Part shown: piece after piece, positions 16,006 to 25,375 of the stretch
How the letters are laid out: each line of letters begins with the position of its first letter
Position numbering within the stretch: the stretch's first letter is position 1
Assembly: GCA_946486375.1 (NCBI GenBank)
Contig: CAMLTW010000001.1
Location: 434,001 to 498,000, forward strand
Direction: 5' to 3'
Source of the DNA: an uncultured Rikenellaceae bacterium
GTDB taxonomy: Bacteria; Bacteroidota; Bacteroidia; Bacteroidales; Rikenellaceae
Length of the DNA: 64,000 nt
Program-made: the position numbers and the translations under genes
Notes under the pieces: generated by a model
Database searches by the model: none
The model's input: the letters and a program-made list of their open reading frames with translations, nothing else
Told to the model about the DNA's origin: nothing

Positions 16006-17100
16006 TCAGCCGATCGAAATCCTTTTCTCTCCGTTTTCCCGGTTATTGTATTCTTCGATCAGCGAACGCACCGTTTCCCGCACGCTCGTAATTTTTTTGG
16101 AAAGATAGGCTTTCGCTCCCGCAAACGCGTAACCCTTGTTGAAATTTCCCTTCGAGGCGTTGTAAAGCGCCATCATGATGCAATAGGGGCTTTTCTTATA
16201 ATCGCAGGTCTTGATGCAGTTGAAGGGACAGCTTTTGGGATGTTTCTTTCCTTCGTCCACCAGGTGCATGAATTCTCCGTCGATGGCCCGTCCCGGCATT
16301 CCTACGGGGCTGGCGATGATCCGGATGTCTTCCGGTTTCGCATCGATGTATCTCTGTTTGAAAAGGGGTGAGGCGTCGCATTCGATCGTGGTGACGAATT
16401 TGGTGCCGAGCTGTACGCCCGATACGCCCAGTTTCATGATTTCGTAGATGTCTTCCCCGGTGTAAATGCCGCCAGCAGCGATCACCGGAATCCGCTTTCC
16501 GTATTTTTCCTCATACTGCCTGACCGTTTCGATCACCTGAGGCACGGTGGTTTCCAGCGCGAAGTTTTCATCGTCGATCTGGTCGTTCTTGTAGCCCAGA
16601 TGTCCTCCGGCCTTCGGCCCTTCGACCACTACGGCGTCGGGCAGGTAATCGTAATTGCTCTTCCATTTTTCGCAGATGATCCGTACGGCCCGGGAAGAGG
16701 AAACGATCGGTACCAGCTTGGTGCGGCTTTCCCGTGTCAGGAAGGCGGGCATGTCGAGCGGAAGGCCCGCTCCGGAAAAAACGATATCGACTTTTTCGGC
16801 GACGGCCGTTCGGATCATATCGGCGAAATTGCTCATCGCCACCATTACGTTCACTCCAATGATTCCTTGGGTTTTCGCCCGCGCCTTGCGGATTTCCTCT
16901 TTCAGTCCGCGGATGCTGGCGGCGCAGTATTCAGCCGGGGATTTGGAATAAAGCAGCCCCAGCCCGGCGCTGGAAATGACACCGACCCCTCCTTCGTTGG
17001 CGACAGCCGAAGCCAGTCCGGACAGGGAAATTCCCACGCCCATTCCGCCCTGAATGATCGGCAGGGAGACCGTCAGATCTCCGATTTGTAATGATTTCAT
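16006..17100 (-). CDS. Nitronate monooxygenase/FabK-like flavoprotein with C-terminal Cys cluster
   Basis: The 364-residue TIM-barrel flavoprotein begins PIIQGGMGVGISLSGLASAV, the FMN-binding start of the 2-nitropropane dioxygenase family. GVNVMVAMSNF, VVVEGPKAGGHLGY and PVIAAGGIYTGEDI...GVQLGTKFV follow, all phosphate- or flavin-binding segments. The natural reaction could be nitronate oxidation or another FMN-dependent one, and sequence alone does not decide. An unusual feature is CPFNCIKTC...C (Cys291, 295, 299, 307), which could hold a metal or iron-sulfur centre. It is transcribed alone, with a good promoter and terminator. Confidence 0.85.
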   Translation of the reverse strand: MKSLQIGDLTVSLPIIQGGMGVGISLSGLASAVANEGGVGVISSAGLGLLYSKSPAEYCAASIRGLKEEIRKARAKTQGIIGVNVMVAMSNFADMIRTAVAEKVDIVFSGAGLPLDMPAFLTRESRTKLVPIVSSSRAVRIICEKWKSNYDYLPDAVVVEGPKAGGHLGYKNDQIDDENFALETTVPQVIETVRQYEEKYGKRIPVIAAGGIYTGEDIYEIMKLGVSGVQLGTKFVTTIECDASPLFKQRYIDAKPEDIRIIASPVGMPGRAIDGEFMHLVDEGKKHPKSCPFNCIKTCDYKKSPYCIMMALYNASKGNFNKGYAFAGAKAYLSKKITSVRETVRSLIEEYNNRENGEKRISIG

Positions 17101-17125
17101 TCGTATGGATGTATAATATTCGAAT

Positions 17126-17156
17126 CAAAGGTATTCCAATATTCCGGAAAAACAAC
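17126..17156 (-). promoter_or_regulatory. Promoter of the nitronate monooxygenase-like gene
   Basis: On the minus strand GTTG (17156-17153), 19 bp, TAccTTTG (17133-17126). This fits the Bacteroidota consensus and lies 26 bp before the start codon. Confidence 0.7.
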
Positions 17157-17304
17157 GCTTTTCCGAAGATTTTACGTATGCAAAAAGGAATCCGGAATTT
17201 CGTTTGCGGAAAAAAAACTCCGCACGGAAAGACGAATTTGTCAGGAAATATTCCCGTTTACGGGGACGTAATACAGGCCCGGTGTGCCGGCCTTCTGCGG
17301 AACG

Positions 17305-19000
<1,696 letters not shown>

Positions 19001-19020
19001 TGCGTCCGCCGGATGCAGCG

Positions 19021-19038
19021 TTTTACCGGTCGGTAAAA
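19021..19038. repeat. Short perfect hairpin after the ABC-F gene
   Basis: TTTTACCG-GT-CGGTAAAA has perfect 8-bp arms and begins 20 bp after the stop codon. It has A/T outer arms and could help terminate transcription from either side. Confidence 0.5.
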
Positions 19039-19073
19039 GGGAGCGTCTGATCCGAGGTGTTGCGAAAAAGAGA

Positions 19074-19107
19074 AACGGGGAAACGCACGATCGTGCGTTT
19101 CCCCGTT
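19074..19107. terminator. 34-bp perfect palindrome, probable bidirectional terminator
   Basis: AACGGGGAAACGCACGA is followed immediately by its exact reverse complement, 17+17 bp with no spacer. It lies between the convergent ABC-F gene and the small minus-strand gene. There is no long T-run, so the terminator reading rests on symmetry and position. Confidence 0.6.
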
Positions 19108-19154
19108 CAGCGTTCAGTCCGGTTCGAAAAAAATTTACCGGTCATACGGAAGCG

Positions 19155-19439
19155 TCAGCATCGTCCTGGCCACGGCCCGTCGCAAAGGTAGGCGCCGGGG
19201 CCCAGTACGGATTTTACGACCAGATCGTTGTCCGCGTTCGGATTGGAGGTACCCTTTGCGTTGTAGGTGAGGCGTTGCCTCCGCGTATAATTCGCTTTCA
19301 TAGGCACGCCGCGGAGATATACTCTCCATTCGGCATGGGTCGCGTCCGTTTGCGTCAGTGTGACGTATTCCACCGAGGCGCAGTTGTCCCGGTCGTCGTT
19401 TGCATGAATAGACCCGCCTTCATGTGTGATTTCTTCCAT
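19155..19439 (-). CDS. Small hypothetical protein
   Basis: A 94-residue open frame begins MEEITHEGGSIHANDD and ends in Cys. It is acidic at the start, then basic around YTRRQRLTYNAKG. It has no signal peptide or membrane segment and resembles no family I know. I include it because it opposes no other gene, has GC-rich third positions like its neighbours, starts with ATG and ends before a terminator-like palindrome. No convincing -7 box is seen upstream. It could be a chance frame. Confidence 0.45.
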   Translation of the reverse strand: MEEITHEGGSIHANDDRDNCASVEYVTLTQTDATHAEWRVYLRGVPMKANYTRRQRLTYNAKGTSNPNADNDLVVKSVLGPGAYLCDGPWPGRC

Positions 19440-19651
19440 GATTTCGATTTTTTGTTTCCTACTCTATCGTGGGCTTTTCGGAACCCGCCGCTGTTTGTCG
19501 TAAGCTTACGGACGGAAAGTAGGGAATGTATGCAGAAAGATCGAACCTGTTTTCCGAATGAACGTTATGGCTTTCCGAAAAGGGGCTCGGAGGTCGTGGA
19601 AAATGCGGCGAATCTCTGAAAGACGGGGCCGGAACGTATTCTCCGGGCATG

Positions 19652-19686
19652 AAAAAAGGCCGGAGAACGTTGTCCCCGGCTTTTTC
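19652..19686 (-). terminator. Terminator for the acetyl-CoA hydrolase/transferase gene
   Basis: An A-rich left arm ending in GGCCGG and a CCGGC-TTTTT right arm flank an 11-nt loop. The structure is followed by T residues on both strands, so it can work in either direction. It lies 28 bp beyond the minus-strand stop codon. Confidence 0.7.
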
Positions 19687-19713
19687 GTTCGCTATTGTTT
19701 CTTTCCGACACGG

Positions 19714-21048
19714 TTATTTGACCGGATTCGGAGTTTTCGTTTTCATTTTGATGTACCGAAAGTGGGAGCCGAAGCGTTCGAATGCCGCCTTGTCCAGTGC
19801 TTCCTGATGATCCGGGTGAGCGATGCTCGTGAGGAGCCGCGCCCGTTCCTGCATGGATTTGCCGTAGAGATCCACCGCACCGAATTCCGTAACCATGTAG
19901 TGGATGTGTGCCCGGGTCGTTACGACACCCGCTCCGCTGTTCAGCACGGGCGCGATTTTGCTCACGCCTTTGTTGGTCACCGAGGGCATGGCGATGATCG
20001 CTTTCCCACCTTCGGACATGGAGGCGCCGTAGATGAAGTCGATCTGGCCGCCGACGCCCGAATAGAATTTGGTGCCCAGCGAATCGGCGCAAACCTGTCC
20101 GGTGATATCCACCTGCAGGGCCGAGTTGATGGCTGTTACCTTCGGGTTTCGGGAAATGACGAACGGATCGTTGGTGTAACCCACGTCCATCATCAGCACG
20201 CCCGGATTGTTGTCGATGAAGTCATATACTTTCTGCGAACCCATCAGGAACGTGGAGACGATTTTCCCCTTGTCGATGGCTTTGTTCCGACCGTTGATGA
20301 CTCCGCTTTCCACCAGCGGCAGTACGCCGTCCGCAAACATTTCGGTATGGATGCCGAGGTTCTTGTGGTTGGTGAGCTGCGCCAATACAGCGTTGGGAAT
20401 GGCTCCGATTCCCATTTGCAGACAGGCTCCGTCTTCGATCAGGGCCGCACAATGTTTCCCGATGGCGATTTCGGTTTCGTTGGGCACCGAGAAATGCGCT
20501 TCTTCCAGCGGCGTGTCGTCTTCCACGAAGACGTGGATCTGGCTGCTATGGATAAAAGCGTCTCCGAACGAACGCGGTACGTGCTTGTTGACTACGGCGA
20601 TCACGGTACGGGCGCATTCCACCGCCGCCAGCGTGGCGTCCACGGAGGTGCCCAGCGAAACATAGCCGTGTTTGTCCGGAGGCGATACCTGGATCATGGC
20701 CACATCGCAGGGAAGGGCTCCCGAACGGTAAAGCTTCTGGGTTTCGCTCAGGAAAATGGGAATGTAGTCCGCATACCCCGATTGCGTGACCTTCCGTACA
20801 TTGCTGCCCACGAAAAAGGAGTCGAGCTGGAACACGCCGTCGAATTCTTCCGCCGCATAAGGCGCCGGGCCTTCGGTGTGGAGGTGGTGTACGTGTACGT
20901 CTTTAAGCTCTCCGCGCCGGCCCCGTTCGCACATGGCGTTGATGAGGCACTGCGGCGCGCTGGCGACGCTGCTCAGGTGCACGTGGTCGCCCGGCCGGAT
21001 GGCCTTCACCGCTTCTTCGGCCGTGACGAATTTAATATTGTTTTCCAT
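19714..21048 (-). CDS. Acetyl-CoA hydrolase/transferase family protein (4-hydroxybutyrate CoA-transferase-like)
   Basis: The 444-residue enzyme of the family I-type CoA transferases moves CoA between acetate and another carboxylic acid, or hydrolyses acyl-CoA. It has the two expected domains. DHVHLSSVASAPQ is near the start, followed by MIQVSPPDKHGYVSLG, LQMGIGAIPNAVL and GIHTEMFADG, whose Glu236 lines up with the catalytic Glu of 4-hydroxybutyrate CoA-transferase. FYSGVGGQIDFIYGAS follows, and the C-terminus has VTEFGAVDLYGKS. Possible roles are acetate/butyrate or succinate fermentation. It is cytosolic and monocistronic, with its own promoter 39 bp upstream and a terminator. Confidence 0.92.
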   Translation of the reverse strand: MENNIKFVTAEEAVKAIRPGDHVHLSSVASAPQCLINAMCERGRRGELKDVHVHHLHTEGPAPYAAEEFDGVFQLDSFFVGSNVRKVTQSGYADYIPIFLSETQKLYRSGALPCDVAMIQVSPPDKHGYVSLGTSVDATLAAVECARTVIAVVNKHVPRSFGDAFIHSSQIHVFVEDDTPLEEAHFSVPNETEIAIGKHCAALIEDGACLQMGIGAIPNAVLAQLTNHKNLGIHTEMFADGVLPLVESGVINGRNKAIDKGKIVSTFLMGSQKVYDFIDNNPGVLMMDVGYTNDPFVISRNPKVTAINSALQVDITGQVCADSLGTKFYSGVGGQIDFIYGASMSEGGKAIIAMPSVTNKGVSKIAPVLNSGAGVVTTRAHIHYMVTEFGAVDLYGKSMQERARLLTSIAHPDHQEALDKAAFERFGSHFRYIKMKTKTPNPVK

Positions 21049-21086
21049 TATCGAGATTTTGAATGTTGTTTTTCAAAAGAGTCCGA

Positions 21087-21117
21087 CAAATTTATAGGAA
21101 ATTTGGTTCAATCCAAT
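21087..21117 (-). promoter_or_regulatory. Promoter of the acetyl-CoA hydrolase/transferase gene
   Basis: On the minus strand ATTG (21117-21114), 19 bp, TAaaTTTG (21094-21087), about 39 bp before the ATG. Spacing and -7 box are consensus. Confidence 0.7.
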
Positions 21118-21301
21118 ACCATTCCGCCTTTAAAATTCGCCGGACGGATTTCCTTTTTTCCGGCAGGGGCGAAGGAAAAATTTTTACCGGAAGGGAAGCC
21201 CGACCGAAAAGTCCGTTTTGCAGGAGGAGTTCATGAGAAAAAAGGATATTCTTCCCGTCCGGTCTTTTGGACGGAAACGGATAAGTTGCAGGATTGTTTT
21301 G

Positions 21302-21309
21302 TACCTTTG
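21302..21309 (+). promoter_or_regulatory. -7 element for the M13 peptidase gene
   Basis: TAccTTTG, 46 bp before the ATG at 21356. No TTTG box lies at the usual -33 distance. Confidence 0.5.
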
Positions 21310-21355
21310 CGTCCGAAACGCTTACGGTACGTTTACGTTATAAATCCGATATAAG

Positions 21356-23401
21356 ATGAAAAAAATGATGATGATTTCTGTCCTGACTCTGGCGGGCGCC
21401 GCCGTGTTCGCAGGTTGCGGCAACCGTTCCGAGAAAGCGAACGCCCGTCCGGCCATCGATCTGGCGAATCTGGATACGACTGTGCGTCCGGGAGAAGACT
21501 TTTATGCGTACGCCTGCGGCGGCTGGATGAAAAACAATCCGCTGAAGCCCGAATATTCCCGTTTCGGCACTTTCGATCAATTGCGGGAAGACAACCTGAA
21601 CCAGCTTCGGGAACTCGTCGAGGGGATCGCGGCCGCTCCGGCTGAGAACGACCCCGTGGCGCAGAAGATCGCTCTTTTTTATCGGATGGGGATGGACAGC
21701 GTAAAGCGCAACGCCGAAGGGCCCGCTCCCGTGAAGGAGGAACTGGCCGCCATCGAAGCGATTTCGGATGAAGCCGGGTTTTCCAGAGCGGTGGCCGACC
21801 TGCACCACGAAGGCATTTTCCCGTTCTTTGCGGTGGGCGTGGATGCCGATGAAAAGAACAGCTCGATGAACATCGTGCTGATGCAGCAGTCCGGACTGGG
21901 AATGGGCGACCGGGATTATTATCTCCAGGACGATCCCGACATGCAGAAAGTCCGGGACACTTACAAAGCCTACATCGGACGCTTGTTCACGCTGGCGGGA
22001 TACGCCCCGGAAAAAGCGACGGAAGCTACGGACGCCGTACTGAAAATCGAAAAGGAAATCGCCGAGGTTTCCTATCCGCGGGAATTGCTGCGCGATTCTT
22101 ACCGGAACTACAACAAGATGCCGGTGGCCGATCTGGCGAAGTCGAGCGGACTGGTGGACTGGAACCTGTATTTCAGAACGCTCGGCCTGTCCGGGCTTTC
22201 GGAGGTGAACGTGCGCCAGAAGGACTTTTATCCGGCATTGGATGAAGCGTTGAAGGACGTTACGCTCGACCAGCGGAAAGCCTATCTGGCCTTCAACCTG
22301 CTCGATGCTGCCGCTCCTTACCTGAGCGACGATTTTGCGGACGCTTCCTTCGAATTTTACGGCAGGGCCATGTCGGGCCGGCAGGAACAGCAGCCGCGCT
22401 GGAAACGTGCGCTCCGGACGACCGACGGCGCTTTGTCGGAAGCCGTTGGGAAAATGTACGTGGAAAAATACTTTCCCGCTTCTTCCAAGGAAAAGATGCT
22501 CCAACTGGTCGGCAACCTGCAGACGGCGCTCGGTCAGCGCATCGACTCGTTGGAATGGATGGGCGATACGACCAAAGCCAAGGCCAGGGAAAAGCTCGCT
22601 TCCTTTACGGTGAAAATCGGTTATCCGGACAAATGGCGGGATTATTCCGGACTGGAAGTGAAAGACGATTCCTACTGGGCGAATGTTCGCCGTTCCAACA
22701 TTTTCGATATGGATTATCAACTGGCCGATGCCGGGAAACCGGTGGATCGGAGTCGGTGGTACATGAGTCCGCAGACGGTGAACGCCTATTATAATCCCAC
22801 GACCAACGAAATCTGTTTCCCTGCCGCCATCCTGCAGCCGCCCTTCTTCAATCCGGAAGCCGACGACGCGGTGAATTACGGGGCGATCGGGGTGGTGATC
22901 GGACACGAAATGACCCACGGTTTCGACGATCAGGGGCGTAACTACGACAGGAACGGCAACCTGACCGACTGGTGGACGCCCGAAGACGCCGCCCGTTTCC
23001 GGGAACGGGCCGAAAAGCTGGCCGCGCAGTACGATGCCATCGTCGTGCTGGATACGGTGCATGCCAACGGGCATTATACGCTGGGTGAAAACATCGCCGA
23101 CCACGGAGGACTGCTCGTCGCGCATGCGGCGTACCGAAACAGCCTGAAGGGGAAGGAAACGCCTGCGCCGATCGACGGCTTTACGGACGAACAGCGGTTC
23201 TATCTGGGTTATGCGACCCTGTGGGGTCAGAACATCCGGGACGAAGAGATTCTCCGGCTGACCAAAATCGACCCGCATTCGCTGGGTAAATGGCGTGTCA
23301 ATGCGGCCCTGCGGAATCTGGACGATTTTTATTCCGCTTTCGGCATCCGGGAAGGCGATCCGATGTACATGGCGCCTGCCGACCGGGTGATGATTTGGTA
23401 A
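21356..23401 (+). CDS. M13 (neprilysin-type) zinc metallopeptidase lipoprotein
   Basis: This 681-residue exported endopeptidase cleaves peptides, probably in the periplasm or at the outer membrane. The signal peptide has a lipobox ending at Cys21 (VFAGC). The N-terminal M13 domain starts at about 40 with VRPGEDFYAYACGGWM. The catalytic domain has VVIGHEMTHGFDDQG, with zinc ligands His517 and His521 and catalytic Glu518. GENIADHGG provides the third ligand Glu578 and the supporting Asp582, the neprilysin spacing. The length is normal for bacterial M13 members. It is transcribed alone and followed by a strong terminator. Confidence 0.95.
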   Translation: MKKMMMISVLTLAGAAVFAGCGNRSEKANARPAIDLANLDTTVRPGEDFYAYACGGWMKNNPLKPEYSRFGTFDQLREDNLNQLRELVEGIAAAPAENDPVAQKIALFYRMGMDSVKRNAEGPAPVKEELAAIEAISDEAGFSRAVADLHHEGIFPFFAVGVDADEKNSSMNIVLMQQSGLGMGDRDYYLQDDPDMQKVRDTYKAYIGRLFTLAGYAPEKATEATDAVLKIEKEIAEVSYPRELLRDSYRNYNKMPVADLAKSSGLVDWNLYFRTLGLSGLSEVNVRQKDFYPALDEALKDVTLDQRKAYLAFNLLDAAAPYLSDDFADASFEFYGRAMSGRQEQQPRWKRALRTTDGALSEAVGKMYVEKYFPASSKEKMLQLVGNLQTALGQRIDSLEWMGDTTKAKAREKLASFTVKIGYPDKWRDYSGLEVKDDSYWANVRRSNIFDMDYQLADAGKPVDRSRWYMSPQTVNAYYNPTTNEICFPAAILQPPFFNPEADDAVNYGAIGVVIGHEMTHGFDDQGRNYDRNGNLTDWWTPEDAARFRERAEKLAAQYDAIVVLDTVHANGHYTLGENIADHGGLLVAHAAYRNSLKGKETPAPIDGFTDEQRFYLGYATLWGQNIRDEEILRLTKIDPHSLGKWRVNAALRNLDDFYSAFGIREGDPMYMAPADRVMIW

Positions 23402-23422
23402 ACGGTCGTTTCCGACCGATGG

Positions 23423-23458
23423 CCGCCTTTCTCCGTTTCCGGGGAAGGCGGTTTTTTT
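23423..23458 (+). terminator. Terminator after the M13 peptidase gene
   Basis: CCGCCTT...AAGGCGG with extra internal pairing, followed by a run of seven T. Confidence 0.88.
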
Positions 23459-23559
23459 CGGTGAATTTCCCTGCCTTCGGCTGGTATTGCGGTTTTTTCG
23501 CTATATTTATCCCCCGGCGGCGACAGGCCGCTCCGAACTTAAAAACGACCGATAAGAAC

Positions 23560-24252
23560 ATGACCGGAAAAATGTTTGCCGCATGTGCGGCTTTGTTAAT
23601 GATGGGAACGACGGTGTGCCGTGCGCAGACCCCTCCCCAGACCGTTCCCGGAACCATCGACTGGAAGGTGGCCGCTCTTCCTTCCATTCAGGCCACGGAA
23701 GGAAACCCGCAGATCGTGGAAACCGTATTGGGGCCCGCCGTGCAATTCGACGGGAAACAGGATGCCTGGTTCCTGGATACCAATCCGTTGAAGGGAATGA
23801 AGGAGGCGACCATCGAAGTGATTTTCAAACCGGACGGAGACGGGGATTTCGCCCAACGGTTTTTGCACATGGGGCTTTTGCGGGGAGAACGCATCATGTT
23901 CGAAACGCGGGTGAATCCCGACAGGACGTGGTATTTCGATGCGCACACCAGCCTGAGCGACGGGAACAAGCTGACGCTGATCGATTCGGCGTTGCACCAT
24001 CCGACCGACCGCTGGTACAATGTCACGCTCATCGTCTACCGGAACATGCTGGTGACGTATGTAAACGGTTCGCCGCAGCGGTGGGGCAACCTGACCTTTT
24101 TACCCATCGATGAGGGCATCACTTCCGTCGGAGTGCGGCAGAACAAGGTGTGCTGGTTCAAGGGGCAGATGTACCGCATCCGCATTACGCCGAAAGCGCT
24201 ACTTCCCCGCGATCTGCTGAAAGATTACGAGGAATTGAACAAGGCATTGTGA
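23560..24252 (+). CDS. Secreted LamG/concanavalin A-like domain protein
   Basis: The 230-residue protein has a signal peptide (MTGKMFAACAALLMMGTTVCRAQ, cleavage likely after CRA). A single jelly-roll domain of the LamG/laminin-G type fills most of the mature chain. Typical strands are AVQFDGKQDAWFL, ATIEVIFKPDGDGDF, WYNVTLIVYRNMLVTYVNG and KGQMYRIRITPKALLPRDL, which resemble the LamG_3 consensus ending in a small helix. Such domains bind carbohydrate or protein outside the cytoplasm, with no catalytic residue recognisable here. It begins 157 bp after the M13 gene beyond a terminator, with a -7-like TATATTTA at 23502-23509, so it is probably separately transcribed. Confidence 0.78.
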   Translation: MTGKMFAACAALLMMGTTVCRAQTPPQTVPGTIDWKVAALPSIQATEGNPQIVETVLGPAVQFDGKQDAWFLDTNPLKGMKEATIEVIFKPDGDGDFAQRFLHMGLLRGERIMFETRVNPDRTWYFDAHTSLSDGNKLTLIDSALHHPTDRWYNVTLIVYRNMLVTYVNGSPQRWGNLTFLPIDEGITSVGVRQNKVCWFKGQMYRIRITPKALLPRDLLKDYEELNKAL

Positions 24253-24272
24253 TCGGGTTCTGCTGGGAATGC

Positions 24273-24305
24273 AAAAACCCTCTTTCCACGGAAAGAGGGT
24301 TTTTT
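24273..24305 (+). terminator. Terminator after the LamG protein gene
   Basis: The 15-bp arms AAAAACCCTCTTTCC and GGAAAGAGGGTTTTT are separated by two bases. It ends in a T-run on the plus strand and can also act in the other direction, so it insulates the invertase locus. Confidence 0.9.
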
Positions 24306-24409
24306 ATGGCCCGTACCGATAATGCCGGATTCGATGCGACCGGGAATCCGCATCGAATTTCATTGGTTTTCTACCCGAAGCTTGCAGAAAAAGGTATTGA
24401 CGTTTTCCG

Positions 24410-25015
24410 TTATTTCCTTTCCGGAAGGCTTTCTTTCAAAAAGGCGTAAAAGGTTGCCTTGGAAACTCCGAACCGACGGGCGATGTCGGTTTTTCGTACG
24501 CCTTCCCGAAGCAGTTCCCGAATTTCGGAATCGTGCTCTTCCAACAGTTTCTTCCGGGTACAGCTCCCTTTGGGACGCCCCAGTACGACGCCCTGGGCCT
24601 TGCGATAGGCCAGCGCTTCCCGTGTCCGGGCGGAAATGAGATTCCGTTCGATTTCTGCGGCCATGCCGAAAGCGAAGCCCATGATTTTGCTGGTCATGTT
24701 GTTTTCGAACGCATATCCCTCTTTGACGCTGTAAAGAACGATTTGTTTCCGGATGCAAAGGTGAAGGATGGACATGATTTCGAGCATGGTGCGGCTCAGG
24801 CGCGAAATTTCGCTGACGATCAGTACGTCCCCTGCCTTGAGTTGTCGTAACAGACCGTTCAGTTTGCGGTCTTTGGCCGAAGCGGTTCCGCTGACTTTTT
24901 CCGTGAGCCAGCTGCGGATCTGCAGCCCCCTGGCACGAGCGAAAAGTTCGATTTCATTTTTTTGGTTCTCAAGCAGCTGCCTTTCGGTGCTGACTCTCAG
25001 ATAAGCGATTACCAT
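24410..25015 (-). CDS. Mpi-like serine recombinase (DNA invertase)
   Basis: The 201-residue protein belongs to the resolvase/invertase family. The catalytic domain starts MVIAYLRVSTERQ, with the nucleophilic Ser in RVST, and has VSEISRLSRT (catalytic Arg region). The long helix contains GFAFGMAAEIERNLIS, and LGRPKGS leads into a C-terminal helix-turn-helix (GVRKTDIARRFGVSKATFYAFL). Its size and sequence character match the Bacteroides Mpi master invertase, which flips many promoters, rather than transposon resolvases. It faces a 168-bp segment bounded by inverted repeats, beginning 124 bp upstream of its start, that is the obvious local substrate. No transposase or terminal repeats suggest it belongs to a transposon. 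Confidence 0.9.
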   Translation of the reverse strand: MVIAYLRVSTERQLLENQKNEIELFARARGLQIRSWLTEKVSGTASAKDRKLNGLLRQLKAGDVLIVSEISRLSRTMLEIMSILHLCIRKQIVLYSVKEGYAFENNMTSKIMGFAFGMAAEIERNLISARTREALAYRKAQGVVLGRPKGSCTRKKLLEEHDSEIRELLREGVRKTDIARRFGVSKATFYAFLKESLPERK

Positions 25016-25138
25016 ATGTTTTTCCGTTAAGGTTTCCGGCGCGAAATAAGGGTAATTCTCCGAAACGGCCGTCCTTCCTTTTACGTTTCCGAATCCGTAT
25101 TTTCCGATTTATGGGAATGTTATAATTATAGATTTAAA

Positions 25139-25306
25139 TAAACGAACATTTAATTATGCTCAAGATATATAAAAAATAATAAATAACAAATAAAGACCGG
25201 AAAAATTTCTAAAAATTTAAATTTCAGCGCACAATCCGATTCGTATGTATATCCTAATCCGGAACCTGCAACCCGTGGAACAGGGGTATGAAAAAAGGTT
25301 CGTTTA
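25139..25306. repeat. Putative invertible segment bounded by inverted repeats
   Basis: The left repeat TAAACGAAC (25139-25147) and right repeat GTTCGTTTA (25298-25306) are exact inverse complements over 9 bp. Flanking matches extend the similarity (pattern AA-N-TAAACGAAC-N-TTT). They bound 168 bp between an Mpi-like invertase gene and the first gene of a 12-gene operon. I found no other such pair in the window. The size and placement fit a Bacteroides-type invertible promoter. Inversion itself is inferred, not seen. Confidence 0.65.
25160..25190 (-). promoter_or_regulatory. Candidate promoter inside the invertible segment (currently pointing left)
   Basis: On the minus strand TTTG (25190-25187), 19 bp, TAtcTTGA (25167-25160). 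The -33 box and spacing are exact, and the -7 box has the G one base early. The start would fall just inside the left repeat. In this orientation it reads towards the invertase. After inversion it would occupy 25255-25285 and read into the pseudopilin gene at 25376. Confidence 0.45.
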
Positions 25307-25375
25307 ATTGAAAAGTGCCAAGACTAACAGGTTGATAACTAATTTATTGTTGATTGTATCTTATCCAATCCGGCC

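Larger units (their letters stand above)
21049..21355. other. Divergent intergenic region with two promoters
   Basis: No gene is visible in these 307 bp. The left side holds the minus-strand promoter at 21087-21117, and the right side the plus-strand -7 box at 21302-21309. The GC-rich middle has no repeat or RNA structure that I could recognise. Confidence 0.6.
25016..25375. other. 360-bp AT-rich intergenic region between invertase and secretion operon
   Basis: No gene is visible. The region contains the inverted-repeat-bounded segment 25139-25306 and is markedly more AT-rich than its surroundings, especially 25120-25235. Outside the repeats on the right there is a second, weaker promoter-like pair: GTTG at 25331-25334, 22 bp, then TAtcTTAT at 25357-25364. 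It points towards the pilin gene and could act independently of inversion. Confidence 0.6.

Noticed and set aside
19558-21354. Long plus-strand open frame of about 600 codons
   Set aside because: It is the shadow of the CoA-transferase gene on the other strand; it is rich in Arg, His and Phe and has no family features. Similar long shadows oppose the M13, SusC, copA and secretion genes.
24410-25015. Serine recombinase as part of a transposon or prophage
   Set aside because: No transposase, terminal repeats, cargo or phage genes are nearby. The protein resembles Mpi-type invertases, and a matching inverted-repeat segment lies beside it.
25307-25375. GTTG-N22-TAtcTTAT as the sole operon promoter
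   Set aside because: Spacing is long and the -7 box imperfect. It is kept as an alternative but is no stronger than the candidate inside the invertible segment.
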